From Betaproteobacteria bacterium (lineage in GTDB: Bacteria; Pseudomonadota; Gammaproteobacteria; Burkholderiales; SG8-41), in the NCBI GenBank assembly GCA_025363575.1, contig JANYDM010000211.1:1-34120 (forward strand): a stretch of DNA of 34,120 nucleotides, written 5' to 3'. Below, piece by piece: positions 1 to 7,638 of the stretch. Position numbers and translations under genes: made by a program. Positions within the stretch are counted from its first letter, which is position 1, and each line of letters starts with the position of its first letter. Below the pieces are notes generated by a model. The model did not search any database. It was not told the DNA's origin and worked only from the letters and a program-made list of their open reading frames with translations.

Positions 1-157
1 TGCGACGTACAAGCGGGTGCTTGATATGTACGGCATGGAGAAAGCGGTCGAGCTGTCGGCGCTGATCGGCTATTACTCGCTGGTCGCGTGCACGATCCTC
101 GCGCATGAGATGCCGCTGCCGGCGGATGCGCGGCGGCTGTCGCCGCGCAAGAAGTAG
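1..157 (+). CDS. Carboxymuconolactone decarboxylase family protein, C-terminal fragment
   Basis: Only the last 51 codons before a TAG are in the window; the gene begins upstream. The visible residues include MEKAVELSALIGYYSLVA followed by a short Pro/Ala/Arg-rich tail. This matches the final helix of the CMD/AhpD-like fold, where an 'EL..LIGYY..VA' stretch is typical. Family members include 4-carboxymuconolactone decarboxylase and many small uncharacterised catabolic proteins. The catalytic cysteine region is outside the window, so the reaction cannot be named. It converges with the DapA-family gene, and three palindromic repeats fill the gap. Confidence 0.7.
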   Translation, partial: ATYKRVLDMYGMEKAVELSALIGYYSLVACTILAHEMPLPADARRLSPRKK

Positions 158-166
158 GGAGTTGAC

Positions 167-192
167 GTCATCCCTGCGTAAGCGGGAATTCA
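167..192 (-). repeat. Degenerate dRS3-like palindromic repeat, inverted copy
   Basis: This stretch reads as an imperfect reverse-orientation copy of the two repeats at about 203-231 and 245-273. It keeps the GTCAT and GCGGGAATTC ends but has lost perfect pairing in the middle. It lies just after the stop of the first gene. The identity rests on comparison with the neighbouring copies. Confidence 0.5.
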
Positions 193-207
193 AAGAGATG
201 TAACTGG

Positions 208-227
208 ATTCTGGCCTGCGCCAGAAT
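208..227. repeat. dRS3-like 20-bp palindromic repeat (variant stem)
   Basis: Perfect hairpin: ATTCTGGC, a CTGC loop, then GCCAGAAT. It sits in the same wider frame (TGG before, GAC after) as the copy at 250-269. The inner stem pairs differ from that copy on both sides, so pairing is kept. Confidence 0.75.
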
Positions 228-249
228 GACTAACTAGGTCAGTGGTTGG

Positions 250-269
250 ATTCCCGCCTGCGCGGGAAT
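250..269. repeat. dRS3-like 20-bp palindromic repeat between convergent genes
   Basis: Perfect hairpin: ATTCCCGC, a CTGC loop, then GCGGGAAT. The ATTCCC...GGGAAT form resembles the dRS3 repeats known from Neisseria, and related repeats are common in other beta- and gammaproteobacteria. It ends about 10 bases from the stop codon of the convergent DapA-family gene, so it may also limit read-through, but there is no T run. Confidence 0.8.
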
Positions 270-278
270 GACGAACGG

Positions 279-1220
279 TTAGGCGGCGACGGCCGCGCCA
301 GCGCGCTTCAACCCCGGCATCGTGAAACCGATTGCCTTCAGTTCCGCTTCCAGCGACTTCGCCTGCTCGGCAGTAAGCTCAACGAGAGGCGGCCGCACTT
401 TGGCCCACGCGGGGTCGTTCGCGTAGATTGCGATGCCCTGCTTCAGCGCGCCAATCATCAAGTACTTCTTGCCGAAGGCGTCGCGCGTGACGTCGAGCTT
501 TTTCTGCTGCTCTTCGGCATCGGCGTTTTTCCATTCGTTGCACAGTTTCGCGATGGCCGCCGGATTCACGTTCGCGGTCGCTGAAATGCAGCCTGCACCG
601 CCGTTTTTCAGACCGGCAAGCAGGAACGACTCGCTGCCCGGGAAAATATCGAAACCCGATTTGGCGAATGCGTCGAGGAAGGTTTTGGTGTTGTTCCAGT
701 CGCCCGAGCTGTCTTTCATGCCGGCGATCTGCTGCGGATAGGCCTTGAGCAGGCGCTCGACGAGTTTCGGCGTGATGCCGACGACCGCGACCGGCGGGAT
801 GTGGTACAGATAAATTTTCAGGCGTGAATCGCCGACGCGCTGCACGACTTCGCTGAAATGACGGTAAAGGCCTTCTTCGCTGACGCCTTTGTAATAGAAC
901 GGCGGCAGCATGAGCACGCCGGCGCAGCCGTGCTTGACTGCCTGCGACGTGAGTTTGACGGTTTCGGGAAGCGAGCAGCAGCCGGTGCCGGGCATCATGC
1001 GCGAGGCGTCGAGGCCGGCGGCAACCAGCGCATCGAGCAATGTCGAGCGCTCTTCAGCGGCGAGCGAATTTGCTTCGCTGTTGGTTCCAAACACAGCGAG
1101 ACCGCAGTTCTGCGAGAGGAGCCATTTGCAATGCGCGATGAAGCGCTCTTTGTCGGGCGACAGGTCGGCTTTGAAAGGCGTGACGACGGGCGACAGTACG
1201 CCGCGGATATTTTGGGTCAT
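279..1220 (-). CDS. DapA/DHDPS-family aldolase or dehydratase (class I, Schiff base)
   Basis: A 313-residue protein, the usual length for the dihydrodipicolinate synthase/N-acetylneuraminate lyase family. The pyruvate-site motif is near residues 45-49 (GTNSE, in place of the more usual GTTGE). Tyr139 lies in YLYHIPP and the Schiff-base lysine is Lys169 in AGMKDSSGDW. The ATG at 1220 was chosen because a GGAG ribosome site precedes it and the sequence from MTQNIRG onward matches a family N-terminus; in-frame sequence further upstream is not family-like. It diverges from an IlvD/Edd dehydratase and an HpcH aldolase. A role in 2-keto-3-deoxy sugar-acid cleavage or dehydration is therefore more likely than lysine synthesis; the substrate is inferred only. 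Confidence 0.85.
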   Translation of the reverse strand: MTQNIRGVLSPVVTPFKADLSPDKERFIAHCKWLLSQNCGLAVFGTNSEANSLAAEERSTLLDALVAAGLDASRMMPGTGCCSLPETVKLTSQAVKHGCAGVLMLPPFYYKGVSEEGLYRHFSEVVQRVGDSRLKIYLYHIPPVAVVGITPKLVERLLKAYPQQIAGMKDSSGDWNNTKTFLDAFAKSGFDIFPGSESFLLAGLKNGGAGCISATANVNPAAIAKLCNEWKNADAEEQQKKLDVTRDAFGKKYLMIGALKQGIAIYANDPAWAKVRPPLVELTAEQAKSLEAELKAIGFTMPGLKRAGAAVAA

Positions 1221-1322
1221 GGTCAGCTCCGGAAGCGATAAATACGAGGGAAAAGAGGCGCAATAATACACCAGCCTGCGGCGTGAGGAGAAAGGCGGGA
1301 GGAGTGAAGCGTAAGTGCGCGC

Positions 1323-1352
1323 TTGCCGGGTATCTGGCGCGTCCTGCATAAT
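1323..1352 (+). promoter_or_regulatory. Possible sigma70 promoter for the dehydratase operon
   Basis: TTGCCG at 1323-1328 and CATAAT at 1347-1352 are separated by 18 bases. They lie about 80 bases before the dehydratase start, inside the 209-base divergent gap. The -35 matches consensus at four of six positions. No operator palindrome was obvious in the gap. Confidence 0.3.
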
Positions 1353-1429
1353 CGCGGACATAAGAAAAGCATCGCCGCACCCCATCGCTTTCGTCCCGCA
1401 CGGTAATCCGAACCGGAGGTAGCTCCCGC

Positions 1430-3163
1430 ATGGCCCGTCAACGCAAGAAACCGGAAGAACTGCGCAGTCACAAGTGGTACGGTGCTCACGACATGCGCGC
1501 ATTCGGGCACCGCTCGCGCACGCTGCAAACCGGCTTCACGCGCGAGGATTTCACCGGCAAGCCGGTGATCGCGATCATCAACACGTGGAGCGACATCAAC
1601 CAGTGCCACGCGCATTTCCGCCAGCGCGCCGAGGAAGTGAAGCGCGGCGTATGGCAGGCCGGTGGTTTCCCGCTCGAGATGCCGGCGATCACGCTCTCAG
1701 AGCCGTTCATGAAGCCGTCGACCATGATGTACCGCAACTTGCTCGCGATGGAAACCGAAGAACTGCTGAGGTCGTACCCCGTCGATGGCGCGGTGCTCTT
1801 GGGCGGCTGCGACAAAACGACTCCGGCCCTCATCATGGGCGCGATCAGTATGAACCTGCCCGCGATCTATATGCCGGCGGGGCCGATGCTGCGCGGCAAC
1901 TGGCACGGCCAGCCGCTGGGTTCCGGCACCGACACCTGGAAATACTGGGCGGAATTCCGTGCCGGCAATCTCAGCGACCGGGAACTGGCGGAAGTCGAGG
2001 AAGGCATCGCGCGCTCGCCCGGCACCTGCATGGTGATGGGCACCGCGTCGACCATGATGTCGGTGGCCGAAGTGCTGGGACTGACGCTGCCGGGCGCTGC
2101 CTCGATACCCGCGCCTGACTCCAATCACTCGCGCATGGCGAGTTACACGGGCCGGCGCATCGTCGACATGGTGTGGGAGGATTTGAAGCCAAGCGACATA
2201 CTCAATGCGAAGTCGTTCGATAACGCGATTACCGCGGTGCATGCGCTGTCCGGCTCGACCAATGCGCTGATCCACTTGGTCGCGATGGCGGGGCGCGCGA
2301 ACGTGAAGCTGGCGCTCGAACGCTTCGACGAGCTGTCGAAAAAAACCCCGGTGCTCGCCAACATCCGGCCGGCAGGCGACAAGTACCTGATGGAGGATTT
2401 TTACTATGCCGGCGGCCTGCGCGCGCTGCTTGGCGAACTGCGCGACCTTTTGAATCTCGATTGCATGACGGTCAACGGCAAAACGCTGGGCGACAATCTG
2501 CAGGATGCCAAGGTCTATAACAGCGATGTGATCCGTCCGCGCGACAATCCGCTCGCGAAAAGCGGCGGCCTTACCGTGCTGCGCGGCAATCTCGCACCCG
2601 ATGGTGCGGTGATCAAGCCGACTGCGGCGGAAGCGCGATTGATGAAGCATACCGGCCGCGCGGTGGTGTTCAAGGACTACAACGACATGTCGGAGCGCAT
2701 CGATAGCGATGCGCTCGATGTCGACGAGACGTGCGTGCTAGTGCTGCAGAACGGCGGCCCGCTCGGCGGCCCCGGCATGCCGGAGTGGGGCCAGCTGCCG
2801 ATCCCGAAAAAGCTGCTCGCGAAAGGGGTGCGCGACATGGTGCGCATTTCAGACTCGCGCATGAGCGGTACCTCGTACGGCGCGTGCGTGCTGCACATCG
2901 CGCCCGAGTCGTTTATCGGCGGTCCGCTCGCTTTCGTGCGCGATGGCGACATGATCGAGCTCGACGTCGCGGCGCGTAAACTGGAATTGAAAGTCAGCGA
3001 CGCCGAACTCGCCAAGCGCCGCGCCGCGTGGAAGCAGCCGAAAGTCTTTTACGAGCGCGGCTACGGCGCGTTGTTCGCGCAGCGCGTGACGCAGGCGGAC
3101 AAAGGTTGCGATTTCGACTTTCTGCATGCGGGGGCTCCAACCCCCGACCCCGAGATACACTAA
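1430..3163 (+). CDS. IlvD/Edd-family sugar-acid dehydratase (L-arabinonate dehydratase type)
   Basis: A 577-residue member of the Fe-S dehydratase family that removes water from sugar acids or dihydroxy acids. Cys59 (NTWSDINQCH), Cys127 (GGCDKTTPA) and Cys200 (GTCMVMG) are at the positions used for [2Fe-2S] binding in characterised sugar-acid dehydratases. The catalytic serine is in SRMSGTSYG, about residue 479. The start follows a clear GGAGG site. This form resembles L-arabinonate/D-xylonate dehydratase more than housekeeping IlvD. The next gene is an aldolase for 2-keto acids, so dehydration to a 2-keto-3-deoxy acid followed by retro-aldol cleavage is the likely route. The exact sugar acid cannot be read from the sequence. 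Confidence 0.88.
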   Translation: MARQRKKPEELRSHKWYGAHDMRAFGHRSRTLQTGFTREDFTGKPVIAIINTWSDINQCHAHFRQRAEEVKRGVWQAGGFPLEMPAITLSEPFMKPSTMMYRNLLAMETEELLRSYPVDGAVLLGGCDKTTPALIMGAISMNLPAIYMPAGPMLRGNWHGQPLGSGTDTWKYWAEFRAGNLSDRELAEVEEGIARSPGTCMVMGTASTMMSVAEVLGLTLPGAASIPAPDSNHSRMASYTGRRIVDMVWEDLKPSDILNAKSFDNAITAVHALSGSTNALIHLVAMAGRANVKLALERFDELSKKTPVLANIRPAGDKYLMEDFYYAGGLRALLGELRDLLNLDCMTVNGKTLGDNLQDAKVYNSDVIRPRDNPLAKSGGLTVLRGNLAPDGAVIKPTAAEARLMKHTGRAVVFKDYNDMSERIDSDALDVDETCVLVLQNGGPLGGPGMPEWGQLPIPKKLLAKGVRDMVRISDSRMSGTSYGACVLHIAPESFIGGPLAFVRDGDMIELDVAARKLELKVSDAELAKRRAAWKQPKVFYERGYGALFAQRVTQADKGCDFDFLHAGAPTPDPEIH

Positions 3164-3169
3164 ACCTTG

Positions 3170-3294
3170 AACCGCGAAGGACGCGAAGGAAGATTAAATT
3201 CTTCAAATACACTCATCTGAAAAATGCTGCCGTACCTGTTGTTCGGTATTTCTTAATTTATATTTTTTGTTTTTCCTTCGCGTCCTTCGCGGTT
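3170..3294. repeat. Inverted-repeat element with tandem-decamer arms (CGCGAAGGA type)
   Basis: The left arm at 3170-3191 and the right arm at 3273-3294 are perfect 22-base reverse complements. They are separated by 81 AT-rich bases. Each arm is itself a tandem of the CGCGAAGGA unit. The element fills nearly all of the gap between the dehydratase and aldolase genes. It has no coding capacity of its own and no transposase. Confidence 0.85.
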
Positions 3295-3320
3295 AAAGAT
3301 TTCTTTGAATAGGAATTAAC

Positions 3321-4079
3321 ATGGAACTGCCAGTCAATCATTTCAAGCACGCGCTTAAAGCCGGCAAGCCGCAGATCGGCATCTGGAGCTCGCTTTGCTC
3401 GCATATCGTCGCGGATGTCCTGTCCAACTCAGGGTTCGACTGGGTGCTTCTCGACACTGAGCATTCGCCCAACGAGCTATCGATGGTGCAGCATCAATTG
3501 CACGCGATGCAGGGCGGTACCGCGAACCCGGTCGTGCGCGTGTCGTGGAACGACATGGTGATGATCAAGCGCTTTCTCGATATCGGCGCGCAATCGCTGC
3601 TGCTGCCGTACGTGCAGAACGTCGACGAAGCGAAGCAGGCGGTGATCTCGATCAACTATCCACAGAAGGGCATGCGCGGTGTCGCCGGCGGCGCGCGCGC
3701 GATGGGTTATGGCCGCATCAAGGACTATCACAAGAAGGCGCCGAACGAGCTGTGCCTGCTCGTGCAGGTCGAGACGCGCAAGGCGATGGCGAGCCTGGAT
3801 GCGATCGCCGAGGTCGATGGCGTCGACGGTGTTTTCATCGGGCCGAACGACTTGTCCGCCGACATGGGCTATCTCGGCAATTGGCAGCATCCCGAAGTGT
3901 GGAAGGTCATGGAAGAAGCGGCGAAACGCATCCGCAAGGCAGGCAAGGCGCCGGGCATACTCGTCGGCGAGGCGGACGGGCAGCGCTGCCTGGACATGGG
4001 CTATCTGTTCGTCGCCGTCGGCTCCGATATCGGGCTGCTGCGCACGGGTGACGCGCTAGCCGCCAAATTCAAGAAGTGA
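3321..4079 (+). CDS. HpcH/HpaI-family class II aldolase
   Basis: A 252-residue protein of the metal- and pyruvate-dependent aldolase family that splits 2-keto-3-deoxy or 4-hydroxy-2-keto acids into pyruvate and an aldehyde. Visible site residues are Asp45/Glu47/His48 in LLDTEHSPN, Arg73 in VVRVSW, Glu151 in VQVETRKA and Asp177 in FIGPNDLSADMG. These match the HpaI pattern of base, substrate arginine and metal ligands. An AGGA ribosome site precedes the ATG. It follows the IlvD/Edd dehydratase after a repeat-filled gap and is followed 13 bases later by an anion transporter. The aldehyde product is unknown; glycolaldehyde or lactaldehyde are reasonable guesses. Confidence 0.88.
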   Translation: MELPVNHFKHALKAGKPQIGIWSSLCSHIVADVLSNSGFDWVLLDTEHSPNELSMVQHQLHAMQGGTANPVVRVSWNDMVMIKRFLDIGAQSLLLPYVQNVDEAKQAVISINYPQKGMRGVAGGARAMGYGRIKDYHKKAPNELCLLVQVETRKAMASLDAIAEVDGVDGVFIGPNDLSADMGYLGNWQHPEVWKVMEEAAKRIRKAGKAPGILVGEADGQRCLDMGYLFVAVGSDIGLLRTGDALAAKFKK

Positions 4080-4092
4080 CGGCCAGAGCATA

Positions 4093-5466
4093 GTGCCGCG
4101 GCTGAACACCGCATTCACCTGGCTGCTATGCATTACGGCGGCGGTGATTTACTTTCTGCCGCCGCCGCACGGCGCCAACCCGGCGGTCATGCATGCCGCG
4201 GCGCTGATGTTGCTGACGGTCGGGCTGTGGGCGCTCGGCAGCATGCCCGAGCACATCACTTCGTTGCTGTTTTTTCTGCTCGCGATGGTGTTCGCGATTG
4301 CTTCACCGCAGGCGGTCTTCTCCGGATTTGCTTCGCCCACGATGTGGCTAGTGCTGGGCGGAATGTTCATCGCGGACGCGGTGACCGCTACCGGACTCGG
4401 GGGGCGTTTCATCGGCCTGCTGTTTGAGCGTTACTCCTTCGGCTATGGCGGACTGCTCATGGCGAGCGCGTTGATCGCGACTGCGCTCGCCTTCTTCATG
4501 CCGGCGACGGTCGCACGCATGCTGCTGCTCATCCCCATCATGGCGGCGCTGGCGGCGCGGGTCGGTTTCGCGCCGGGCAGCAATGGCTACAACGGGCTCA
4601 TGCTGAACGCTATCTTCATTTGCTACCAGAGCGGCAACGGCATTCTGCCGGCCAACGCACCCAACCTCGTGCTCGCGGGCGCGAGCGACGCGCTTTACGG
4701 CGTGCATCTGACCTACGGCGAATACCTGTGGGTGATTTTTCCGGTGCTGTGCGCGCTGAAAGGCGCGATCGTGGTGGCATTGGTCTACTGGCTGTTCCCG
4801 GCCGTCGTCGAAGCTGCGGCCGCACCGGTAACACGCGAGCCGATGAGCGCGGCGGAGAAACGTCTGGCAATCATCCTGGTCGCCGCGATCGTGCTATGGG
4901 CGACCGATTTCGTGCACGGCGTGCGCGCGGGCTGGGTCGCACTGGCGGCCGCTCTCGCGTGCATCATGCCGCGCATCGGCGTGCTGCCGTTCAGCGCGTT
5001 CAATGAAGTGCGCCTCGGCTCGTTCTTCTATGTCGGCGGTACCATAGGATTGGGCGCGATCGTACAGGAATCGGGTCTCGGCGAACTGCTCGGCAAGACG
5101 CTGCAGTCCACGCTCGATCTGCATGCGGGCGCCGACTTCGCGAACTTTATTACGCTGAGTCTGCTCGGCATATTTACCGGCGTCGTCGTCACCAACCCGG
5201 CGCAGCCCGCGGTGCTCGCGCCGCTGGCCGGCCAGTTCGCGGAAGCGACCGGATGGCCGATCAAGACCGCGCTGATGATCAGCGCTGTCGGCTTCAACAC
5301 TATGATATTGCCGTACCAGGTGCCGCCCGTGGTCGTCGGCATGCAGGCGGCCGGCATCTCTTTGCGTGCGACGCTCAGGGCCGCACTGCCGCTCGCCGTG
5401 TTGGGCATAATCGTTTTTCTGCCGCTACAGTATTTATGGTGGCGGCTCATCGGTTATTTCGGCTGA
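4093..5466 (+). CDS. DASS/SLC13-family anion symporter
   Basis: A 457-residue, highly hydrophobic protein with about 11-12 membrane segments. It belongs to the SLC13/DASS (CitT/ArsB-like) group, which usually imports di- or tricarboxylates, sulfate or related anions with sodium. The family pattern is visible in two repeated halves, with re-entrant Asn-Pro or Asn-Ala-Pro regions near residues 190-200 (LPANAPNLVLAGA) and near 365-375 (VVTNPAQPAVLAPLAG). The start is GTG, 13 bases after the aldolase stop, with only a weak ribosome site, which suggests coupling. It probably imports the acid used by the dehydratase and aldolase. Confidence 0.82.
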   Translation: MPRLNTAFTWLLCITAAVIYFLPPPHGANPAVMHAAALMLLTVGLWALGSMPEHITSLLFFLLAMVFAIASPQAVFSGFASPTMWLVLGGMFIADAVTATGLGGRFIGLLFERYSFGYGGLLMASALIATALAFFMPATVARMLLLIPIMAALAARVGFAPGSNGYNGLMLNAIFICYQSGNGILPANAPNLVLAGASDALYGVHLTYGEYLWVIFPVLCALKGAIVVALVYWLFPAVVEAAAAPVTREPMSAAEKRLAIILVAAIVLWATDFVHGVRAGWVALAAALACIMPRIGVLPFSAFNEVRLGSFFYVGGTIGLGAIVQESGLGELLGKTLQSTLDLHAGADFANFITLSLLGIFTGVVVTNPAQPAVLAPLAGQFAEATGWPIKTALMISAVGFNTMILPYQVPPVVVGMQAAGISLRATLRAALPLAVLGIIVFLPLQYLWWRLIGYFG

Positions 5467-5571
5467 TACTTACGAGCGCTCCTTGTTGCGGTCGCCACGC
5501 ATTAACACTATGCTTCCGCGGGCCAGATCCAACCCTCGCCGACCCTCATATAGGCAGCACATCGTGTCTGA

Positions 5572-6678
5572 TTGCGCGCGACTCCCGGCGTGAACGCGGC
5601 GTCCTTTGACACGCAGCTGCTGAAGGCATTGGCCGAGTTTCAGGCGGGTGATTTCGATGCCGCCGCAGCGCTCGTCGATACCTTGCTCGCAGACAAGTCC
5701 GAGCATGCCGATCTTCTGCATCTGGCGGCGAGCATCGCGCTGCGCCAGCAGCGTCCGGAGCTGGCGCTGCGGTTCGCACGCGAGGCGCTCGCAGCGGACC
5801 GCGACAACAATGTTTTCAGGTTCACGATCGCGCAGGCACTGTCCACCCTGCGGCGGCATGAAGAAGCGATTGGCGAACTGCGAAATATTTTGCGCGTCGA
5901 GCCCGGTTTTCTCCTCGCGCACATGGAGATCTGGAACATCATGAAATCGCTCGGCCGCCGGCATGAGCTCACGAGCCTCGTCAAAGCCAGGCTGGGCGCG
6001 CTCGACGGCGGATCGGCCGGAGACCCGGCGCCGGCGAGAGTGAAGATTCCGGACACCACGTTGTGTTGCATCGACTGCAGCAGCCATGCAGCGGCCATCC
6101 GCGCGTTGAAGGTGAGCCAGGCCGGCTGCGATTTTACCCGCACGGTATTTCTCACCGACCGCGATTTCACGCTTGCGTCCATCGAGACAATCGTCATCGA
6201 GCCGATACGGTCGCTGCACGAATATTCCGATTTCGTAATGAAGCGGCTGCTGCGCCATATCAATACGAAGTACGTGCTCATAATCCAGTGGGACGGCTAC
6301 GTCGTGAATCCCGCCGCATGGTCGGCCGACTTCCAGCGATTCGACTATATCGGCGCGCGGCTGCCTTTTCTGCCCGCCGGCCGTTCCGTCGGCAATGGCG
6401 GGTTTTCACTGCGTTCGCGCAAGTTGCTGGAGGTCCTGCAGGACCCGCGCTTCAACCAGATCCATCCGGAAGACTTGAAAGTCTGCGACACTTATCGCGA
6501 CACGCTGGAACAGGAATTCGGTATCCAGTTCGCGTCGGAGGACGTGGCCGACCGGTTCGCTTTTGAGCTGGCCGAGCCCATCACCACGACTTTTGGATTT
6601 CACAATCCGCGCAACATAACGCGTTTCGTCGACGACAAGGCCATCCGGTTGCTGCAAATTGACGCTGAAGCGTCTTGA
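5572..6678 (+). CDS. TPR protein with C-terminal DUF5672-like domain
   Basis: A 368-residue cytoplasmic-looking protein with no signal peptide. Residues about 8-130 are alpha-helical TPR-like repeats (for example FDAAAALVDTLLAD and LALRFAREALAADRDN). Residues about 165-355 match DUF5672, a domain found with or near glycosyltransferases; the conserved core includes VLIIQWDGYVVNP and VGNGGFSLRSRKLLE. The 'QWDG' and 'GNGGFSLR' motifs recall metal/nucleotide-sugar sites of GT-A enzymes, but no activity is proven. The TTG start at 5572 is uncertain; GTG at 5590 is an alternative, and neither has a clear ribosome site. It stands alone between a transporter and a hydrolase. Confidence 0.7.
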   Translation: MRATPGVNAASFDTQLLKALAEFQAGDFDAAAALVDTLLADKSEHADLLHLAASIALRQQRPELALRFAREALAADRDNNVFRFTIAQALSTLRRHEEAIGELRNILRVEPGFLLAHMEIWNIMKSLGRRHELTSLVKARLGALDGGSAGDPAPARVKIPDTTLCCIDCSSHAAAIRALKVSQAGCDFTRTVFLTDRDFTLASIETIVIEPIRSLHEYSDFVMKRLLRHINTKYVLIIQWDGYVVNPAAWSADFQRFDYIGARLPFLPAGRSVGNGGFSLRSRKLLEVLQDPRFNQIHPEDLKVCDTYRDTLEQEFGIQFASEDVADRFAFELAEPITTTFGFHNPRNITRFVDDKAIRLLQIDAEAS

Positions 6679-6707
6679 CCTGACTGTCTTAAGAAAAGGA
6701 TATCCGC

Positions 6708-7517
6708 ATGCCGCTGTTACGCCTGTCCCCCGATTTCGAACTGAATTACCGAACCGACGATTTTACCGACCCCTGGCGCGCGTCCGACGCGATGTTGATG
6801 ATCCATGGCAACAATGAAAGCGGTGCCGCGTGGTATGGCTGGGTGCCGCATCTTGCGCGCAAGTACCGGATCGTGCGTCCCGACATGCGCGGCTTCGGCG
6901 AGTCGACGCCTATGCCGCGCAAATTTCCATGGACGCTCGATATCGTGATCAACGATTATCTTGCTTTGATGGATGCGCTCGGCATCGAGCGATTTCATCT
7001 CGTCGGCGCTAAGATTGGCGGCGTGATCGGGCGCGCATTTGCCGCACGCCATCCCGAGCGTGTGCGCACGCTGACCGTCGCCGGCTCGCCGCCGCCGGTT
7101 CGCGCCGACCTCGCCACGCGCGAAGCGCGCGTGCGCGAAGTCGAGGAGCAAGGCATAGAACACTGGGCACGCCGCAGCATGAACGGGCGGCTCGGCAAGG
7201 CATTCTCCAAAGAGGGGCTCGAATGGTGGATCCAATACATGGCGCGGACTTCGATGGCGAGCGAAGCAGGATTCGCCGAGACGATCAACTTCTCCGACAT
7301 CTCGGCCGACATTCCGAAAATAAAATGCCCGATGCTAGTGCTGACCACCGAGCAAAGCGGGCTCGCGTCGGTCGAAGAGACCCGTGCCTGGCAGCAGCAG
7401 GTGCCGCAGTCGGAGCTCGTCGTGTTGCCGGGCGATTCCTTCCATGTCGCGGCGAGCGATCCCGAGAAGTGCGCGGAGGCGCTGACGAAATTCCTGGCGC
7501 AGCACGCCAATACGTAA
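6708..7517 (+). CDS. Alpha/beta hydrolase-fold protein with Lys at the nucleophile position
   Basis: A 269-residue alpha/beta hydrolase of the PcaD/haloperoxidase-like size class. The oxyanion motif HGNNES is at 33-38, RPDMRGFGES at 57-66, and the late histidine at 246 (GDSFHVAASDP). At the nucleophile elbow (residues 98-105, LVGAKIGG) the usual G-x-S-x-G serine is replaced by Lys102. The expected acid position after the sixth strand reads TTEQSG, with Glu in place of Asp. It may therefore be a non-hydrolytic member or use another mechanism. A homologue at 23946-24794 shares the 'DD(F/Y)TDPW' N-terminal motif but retains serine. A Bug binding protein follows. Confidence 0.82.
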   Translation: MPLLRLSPDFELNYRTDDFTDPWRASDAMLMIHGNNESGAAWYGWVPHLARKYRIVRPDMRGFGESTPMPRKFPWTLDIVINDYLALMDALGIERFHLVGAKIGGVIGRAFAARHPERVRTLTVAGSPPPVRADLATREARVREVEEQGIEHWARRSMNGRLGKAFSKEGLEWWIQYMARTSMASEAGFAETINFSDISADIPKIKCPMLVLTTEQSGLASVEETRAWQQQVPQSELVVLPGDSFHVAASDPEKCAEALTKFLAQHANT

Positions 7518-7525
7518 AGATATTT

Positions 7526-7638
7526 CAGCCGCAGATAAACGCAGATAAACGTAGGTTCACGCAGATGAATTCCCAGTCTCAAATGAGCTACCGATGAAAA
7601 TCGTCGTATCTGCGTTTATCTGCGTTTATCTGCGGCTG
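7526..7638. repeat. Inverted-repeat element with tandem-decamer arms (CGCAGATAAA type)
   Basis: The arms at 7526-7551 and 7613-7638 are perfect 26-base reverse complements with a 61-base spacer. Each arm contains the decamer CGCAGATAAA or its complement twice. The left arm starts 8 bases after the hydrolase stop. The right arm lies inside the first codons of the following Bug gene. No protein is carried by the element. Similar CGCAGATAAA-rich inverted repeats are familiar from many environmental genomes; this is recollection, not a search. Confidence 0.85.

Noticed and set aside
3028..3312. Plus-strand frame running through the dehydratase end and the inverted repeat
   Set aside because: Its second half is only the translated repeat (SFASFAVK-like), so it is a repeat artefact.
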